Positions 6,416 through 10,001 of a DNA stretch of 10,001 nucleotides are shown piece after piece; within the stretch, counting starts at the first letter, position 1, and each line of letters opens with the position of its first letter. The position numbers and the translations under genes were made by a program. Below the pieces are notes generated by a model, which saw only the letters and a list, made by a program, of their open reading frames with translations, was not told the DNA's origin and did not search any database. The stretch is from Deltaproteobacteria bacterium (GTDB lineage Bacteria > Desulfobacterota > Desulfarculia > Adiutricales > Adiutricaceae), in assembly GCA_031277995.1 (NCBI GenBank), contig JAITLH010000267.1, positions 1 through 10,001 of the forward strand, given 5' to 3'.

Positions 6416-6495
6416 CCAATTTTCGCCTGTGCCGCCCGCGTTCGCGCGTCGGCCTAGTTAGGGGCGACGCCGACGAAAGCCCGGCCGAATGAGCA
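6342..6495 (+). repeat. 77-bp tandem duplication of the addB 3' end
   Basis: Unit 1 (6342-6418) and unit 2 (6419-6495) are adjacent and match at 73 of 77 positions by eye. The differences are at unit positions 22, 31, 41 and 75. Unit 1 contains the last 24 codons and the stop of addB. Unit 2 is shifted to another frame because 77 is not a multiple of three. Three of the four differences fall in the coding part and all change the amino acid (His/Arg, Ile/Val, Gly/Val). The divergence argues against a simple assembly duplication. Confidence 0.95.
6412..6492 (+). CDS. 26-residue ORF made from the duplicated addB tail
   Basis: ATG at 6412 overlaps the addB stop (ATGA) and opens a 26-codon frame ending at TGA 6490-6492. 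After MTN its sequence copies the last residues of AddB with three substitutions, keeping one Cys (residue 7) of the Fe-S motif. It cannot bind a cluster alone and has no Shine-Dalgarno, so it would be translated only by coupling from addB. It is most likely a by-product of the duplication rather than a functional gene. Confidence 0.3.
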   Translation: MTNFRLCRPRSRVGLVRGDADESPAE

Positions 6496-6590
6496 AAAAC
6501 GAACGACGAAAACGGGCCGCGAATCCGACCAATGATCCGACCCCAAACAAAAAACCGACCAAGGCGGTTTTGGTGTTTAGACATGCCTAG
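6489..6590 (+). CDS. Small basic 33-residue ORF bridging addB and addA
   Basis: ATG 6489 overlaps the stop of the duplicated tail (ATGA), and the TAG at 6588-6590 lies just inside the addA start (ATG 6583), an 8-base overlap. Before the 77-bp duplication, the same ATG would have overlapped the addB stop itself. The peptide is short, Lys/Arg-rich at its start and contains Pro-Thr repeats (NPTNDPTPNKKPTK); I recognise no domain. addA has no clear Shine-Dalgarno, so translation of this ORF could carry ribosomes to addA. The coding status is unproven and the overlaps could be chance. Confidence 0.35.
   Translation: MSKNERRKRAANPTNDPTPNKKPTKAVLVFRHA
6551..6571 (+). promoter_or_regulatory. 7-bp inverted repeat just upstream of the addA start
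   Basis: AAAACCG (6551-6557) and CGGTTTT (6565-6571) are exact reverse complements around a seven-base loop (ACCAAGG). The stem ends 11 bases before the addA ATG. It would need to be opened by ribosomes translating the upstream small ORF, which fits translational coupling. The stem is modest, and as an intrinsic terminator it would be weak (only TTTT within the arm). Confidence 0.35.
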
Positions 6591-9500
6591 CGAATATAAC
6601 CAATCCCAAACGGCGGTCTTGGATTGCCGGGAAAACTTTTGCGTGACGGCCGGGGCCGGCAGCGGGAAGACCGGGACCATCGTCGAATACGTCATCCGGC
6701 ACGTGGAAAGGGATTTGGACAACAATTCCATTTTGGAGGTTTTGGCCCTGACCTTTAGCGAAAAAGCCGCGGCCGAGATGGGCGAACGGGTTTCCAAGGG
6801 CATTAGGGAACGCTTAAAGGCGGCCAAAAGGGACGGGGACGTAAGGCGCGTCGGCCAATGGGAAAGGGAGTTTAGGCGCCTTGGCCAGGCCCAAATCGGG
6901 ACCATCCACGGTTACGCCTTTGGCTTGGTCAAAAACTATTCGCATCTTTTGGGCCTCCCGACGAATTTGGACGTAAACGCCACGGAATTTAACTCCTTTG
7001 ATTTGTCGGACGTTTTGAGGGATCTTTTAAACGAAAACAACCCGGATCTATCGTATCTCATAAGGCTTTTGCCCCTGGTCGCCAATAGCGGGCCCAGTAT
7101 CACTAGCTGGTTACGGGACTGCGTAACCAGAATGAATTCTTGGGGCTTGTCGGCCCTTCGAAGCGGGGTAAAACCGTCCAAAGCCGAACCGGCCTTACTG
7201 TTTAAGGACTTTTCCAAGGCCGTGGCCTCGGCCTCAAATTACGTCGAAAGCTCGGCCTTTGACGAAAGCAAGTACCCCCTCCCGGCCATGGGGGTTAGGG
7301 GACTGGTGGCCGTCTTGGAAAATTTGGGGCGCCAAAAGCCGACCGTCAAAGACTCAAACCTACCCTTACTCACCGATACCCTGTCGGTTCTAAGTCTTCC
7401 CAAGTTTCTTTTTAACGCCGATCCCTTGGTGGGCCAACTGTCGGGGTGGCGCAAAAAGCAAAACCACAACCATAAGGCGGAAATTAACGAGCCTTTTGAA
7501 AAACTTAAGTCTTATCTGGCTTCCATGGAAGCCGGGCCCGTTACCCAGGCCCTGGTAAATCTGGCCAATCTCCTTCCGCCCTTAATAAGGGCCAAGTGCC
7601 TTGCCCGGGGCCAGATAAGCTTTGACGACATGCTCTCCCAGGCCCGGCACCTTCTAAAAAACCACGCCGACATCAGGGCCGAGGAAGCGGCCAGGTGGAA
7701 GCTTATCATCATAGACGAGTTTCAGGACACCAACCGTCTCCAGGCCGACCTAATCGCCCAGCTTATCCCGGAGAGTGGGCGGGGCTTTGTTTTTGAAAGC
7801 CTGGACTGGCCCAAACTCCCTTCGAAATTAAGGGTGGTGGGGGATCCCAAGCAATCGATCTATAGGTTTAGGGGCTCGGAACCCTCCATCATGGCCAATC
7901 TCTCGACGGTTTTGGGAAAGGGGGGCGGCAGGGTTTTGTTTCTTGACACCAATTACCGGACCCAGCCGCGGCTCATCTCGTTTTTTAACGCTTTTTTCCC
8001 TTCGGTTTTGTCGGAACCCTACGAAGACCAAAAGTCCATTCGGGAGCAGGCTTACGAGGCCAAGCCCGTGGTTTGCCTAACCGACGAGGGTTACGGCTCA
8101 AGGATCCCCGCCGAGGCCCAGGCCGCCCTGGTCGTTTCGTACCTAACCAAGATCTTTGACGGCCGGGCCAAGATCTTCGTGGCCGACAAGGCCAAGGGCG
8201 ACGGCGCCGAGGGCGCGCCCAGGCTCCCCAGGCCCGGGGACGTGGCCTTGCTTCTAAGGCGCCGCAAAAACGCCGACATATACCAAGCGGCCTTGACCAA
8301 GGAGGGTTGGCCCTGCCATACCCTAAAAGGCCAGGACCTATTTGACATCCCGGAAATAACCGGTTTGGCCTCGGCCTATTTGTATTTGTGCGGCCGCTCG
8401 GTCGATTTGAACCTGGCCGCGGCCATCACCTCGCCCTTGGGGCCCGTATCCGAGGAGACCTTGACCCGCCTGGTTTGGCCCGAGGCCCCCCGGAAAACCT
8501 TTAGGAGCCTTTCTTGGTATTTCGAGGATAAGGATCGTCCCTGGCCCACCGATATCTACTATTTCGAGGTCGGGGCCATGACCAGGCTAAGGCGTTTGTT
8601 TCTGGCCCTTAAGCCCTACGCCCTTAGGCGGCCCCCCGGGGAGATCATCGAGGCCATGGTCGAGGATCGTAATTTATTGCCCTTACTGGTAAGCGGGCCG
8701 GAAGGCTCCCCGGATAGGGTCCGAAACATCCAGTATTTTATAGATTACATAAAAACCATCCCCCTAAGCGATCCCAATTCCCCGGACAGCGCCGCCGACA
8801 TCATCGAAAACCTTCTCCAAATCGGCTTAAGTAAAGGCGAGGGCGGGGACGACTCCTTTGCCGGCCTGCCCGACGAGGGCTCGATTAACATCATGACCGT
8901 CCACCGGGCCAAGGGCCTGGAGTTTCCCATCGTCGTCGTGCCCGAGGCCGACATACCCCTCCCCAGGTTCCATAGCGGCCTGAAGATCTCGGATGACGGC
9001 CGGGTGGTGGTTAGGTTTCGTTCCGAATCCATGGGCTCAAAACTCGAACCCCCGGAATTTAACGAGTTTAAAAACGTCGAGACCAATTTCGATCGGGCCG
9101 AAAGCATGCGCCTTTTGTACGTGGCCGCCACCCGGGCCAGGGACCACTTGGTTTTCGTCGGCCAGCACGAAAACCCCGTCTCCGATTCCTGGCTACGGGC
9201 CCTTAAGGGCTTTGACCGCTTTGACGAATTTATCGAGGTTTTAAACCCCAGCGCCGATTTCATGCCCACTAGGCCCACGGCCCGATCGGAAACCGCGGCC
9301 GACCAAACCGGCGAAAAACCCGAAAGCCTCCTCGAGCGTTTCGTGCCCGAACTTATCCTCCCGGCCCCGCTCCCGGAATTTACCCAGCTTCCGGTCACCC
9401 AGTATTGCCGGATCTGCCAGGCCTTTGAAAACGGCGCCCCCGATTACGACGAGGCTAGCCGCCTGGCCTGGACCTTTGAAGCCAACGAAGATTCGCCCTT

Positions 9501-10001
9501 AGGCGACGCCGTGGGCCCCAGGGAAGTATCCGCCACCGCGGCCGAACGCGGCACCGTCTTCCACGCCGTCATGGAGGTCTCGACCTTCGATCTCGATATC
9601 CTGGCTTACAAAAACTTGGTTCTCGACCGCTCCGGCTGGCTGGGAATTAACCTAATCGAGGAAGAGGTGGAGTTTTTGGCCATAAAGGCCCTGCGCTTCC
9701 AAACGGGCGAATACGGCCAGGAACTTAAGGCCACCATGGACGCCGGCCGTTTTTACCGCCGGGAATGGCCCTTTTGGCTAAACATCCCCAAGGACGAATA
9801 CGGCCTCGGGCCCATCCTCCTAAGCGGCGTCATCGATCTTTTCTACGTAAACGAAAAAGGCCAGGGCCGCCTGATCGACTTCAAGCTGGCCAAACCCGGC
9901 CCCAGTTTCGCCTACGAAAAACAGCTCGAGATCTATTCCCTGGCCCTAAAAAAGGCTGGCTTTACCGGTGACTTACTGGCCAAAATCTGGTATTCTGGCC
10001 C
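6583..10001 (+). CDS. addA: AddA-type helicase-nuclease subunit (3' end outside window)
   Basis: 1139 residues are visible with no stop; AddA proteins are about 1200, so only the tail is missing. ATG 6583 is used because it places the Q-motif (YNQSQTAVL, 5-13) and Walker A (AGAGSGKT, Lys29) at the normal distance; ATG 6532 is an in-frame alternative. Superfamily 1 helicase motifs are complete: Ia (LTFSEKAAAEM, about 54-64), TIHGYA, Walker B IDEFQD (377-382), motif III VVGDPKQSIYRFRG (418-431), motif IV NYRT with Arg459, motif V VHRAKGLEF (773-781), motif VI YVAATRAR with Arg851. The C-terminal nuclease has GTVFH (His994), Asp1085, Asp1099-Phe-Lys1101 and QLEIY (1114-1118), the RecB-family PD-(D/E)XK set. 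It would be the 3'-5' translocating motor and cut one strand, with AddB cutting the other. It lies 167 bases after addB, with no good Shine-Dalgarno, suggesting coupled translation. Confidence 0.92.
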   Translation, partial: MPSEYNQSQTAVLDCRENFCVTAGAGSGKTGTIVEYVIRHVERDLDNNSILEVLALTFSEKAAAEMGERVSKGIRERLKAAKRDGDVRRVGQWEREFRRLGQAQIGTIHGYAFGLVKNYSHLLGLPTNLDVNATEFNSFDLSDVLRDLLNENNPDLSYLIRLLPLVANSGPSITSWLRDCVTRMNSWGLSALRSGVKPSKAEPALLFKDFSKAVASASNYVESSAFDESKYPLPAMGVRGLVAVLENLGRQKPTVKDSNLPLLTDTLSVLSLPKFLFNADPLVGQLSGWRKKQNHNHKAEINEPFEKLKSYLASMEAGPVTQALVNLANLLPPLIRAKCLARGQISFDDMLSQARHLLKNHADIRAEEAARWKLIIIDEFQDTNRLQADLIAQLIPESGRGFVFESLDWPKLPSKLRVVGDPKQSIYRFRGSEPSIMANLSTVLGKGGGRVLFLDTNYRTQPRLISFFNAFFPSVLSEPYEDQKSIREQAYEAKPVVCLTDEGYGSRIPAEAQAALVVSYLTKIFDGRAKIFVADKAKGDGAEGAPRLPRPGDVALLLRRRKNADIYQAALTKEGWPCHTLKGQDLFDIPEITGLASAYLYLCGRSVDLNLAAAITSPLGPVSEETLTRLVWPEAPRKTFRSLSWYFEDKDRPWPTDIYYFEVGAMTRLRRLFLALKPYALRRPPGEIIEAMVEDRNLLPLLVSGPEGSPDRVRNIQYFIDYIKTIPLSDPNSPDSAADIIENLLQIGLSKGEGGDDSFAGLPDEGSINIMTVHRAKGLEFPIVVVPEADIPLPRFHSGLKISDDGRVVVRFRSESMGSKLEPPEFNEFKNVETNFDRAESMRLLYVAATRARDHLVFVGQHENPVSDSWLRALKGFDRFDEFIEVLNPSADFMPTRPTARSETAADQTGEKPESLLERFVPELILPAPLPEFTQLPVTQYCRICQAFENGAPDYDEASRLAWTFEANEDSPLGDAVGPREVSATAAERGTVFHAVMEVSTFDLDILAYKNLVLDRSGWLGINLIEEEVEFLAIKALRFQTGEYGQELKATMDAGRFYRREWPFWLNIPKDEYGLGPILLSGVIDLFYVNEKGQGRLIDFKLAKPGPSFAYEKQLEIYSLALKKAGFTGDLLAKIWYSG

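Noticed and set aside
6532..6582. In-frame upstream ATG for addA at 6532
   Set aside because: It adds 17 residues (many Arg/Lys/Pro) before the normal AddA N-terminus and has no better ribosome binding site; kept only as an alternative.
1..10001. CRISPR array, insertion sequence, tRNA or rRNA
   Set aside because: No regularly spaced repeats, transposase motifs, terminal inverted repeats or recognisable RNA gene sequence were seen.

Overview
The window is bacterial and looks like a Gram-negative chromosome. It encodes a lipoprotein with a signal peptide, a CheX-type chemotaxis domain and an AddAB-type recombination nuclease. The mixed GC-rich coding style (very frequent GCC, AGG for Arg, many GGCC words) and this gene content would fit Desulfobacterota/deltaproteobacteria or relatives. 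There is no rRNA, tRNA or other phylogenetic marker here, so that placement is a weak guess. All convincing genes are on the plus strand.

Region 1 (1-1056) is the 3' part of a gene whose product joins the end of a formylglycine-generating-enzyme (FGE/SUMF1)-like domain to a short GDKDQ repeat and a long, charged, helical C-terminal region. The FGE segment lacks the catalytic-cysteine region typical of true FGE. Region 2 (1057-1514) is a visibly AT-rich non-coding stretch with palindromes, a possible -10 box and a perfect 9-bp stem-loop just upstream of the next gene. Region 3 (1515-2357) is an outer-membrane-type lipoprotein with a glycine-zipper segment and a helical C-terminal half. Region 4 (2358-2664) is a GC-rich spacer with several hairpins, including a good intrinsic terminator, followed by a good sigma70-type promoter at 2610-2638.

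Region 5 (2665-10001) appears to be one transcription unit: a CheX-like protein, then addB (PD-(D/E)XK nuclease with the four-cysteine Fe-S staple), then addA (UvrD/RecB-type helicase-nuclease, cut by the window end). AddA and AddB together would form the helicase-nuclease that resects double-strand breaks and loads recombination. The addB leader has a strong hairpin directly against the ribosome binding site. The 3' end of addB is tandemly duplicated (77-bp unit), and a small ORF bridges addB to addA through stop/start overlaps. These junction structures, and the company a CheX-like protein keeps with addAB, are the least ordinary things here. I did not find a CRISPR array, mobile element, RNA gene or clear new defence system.
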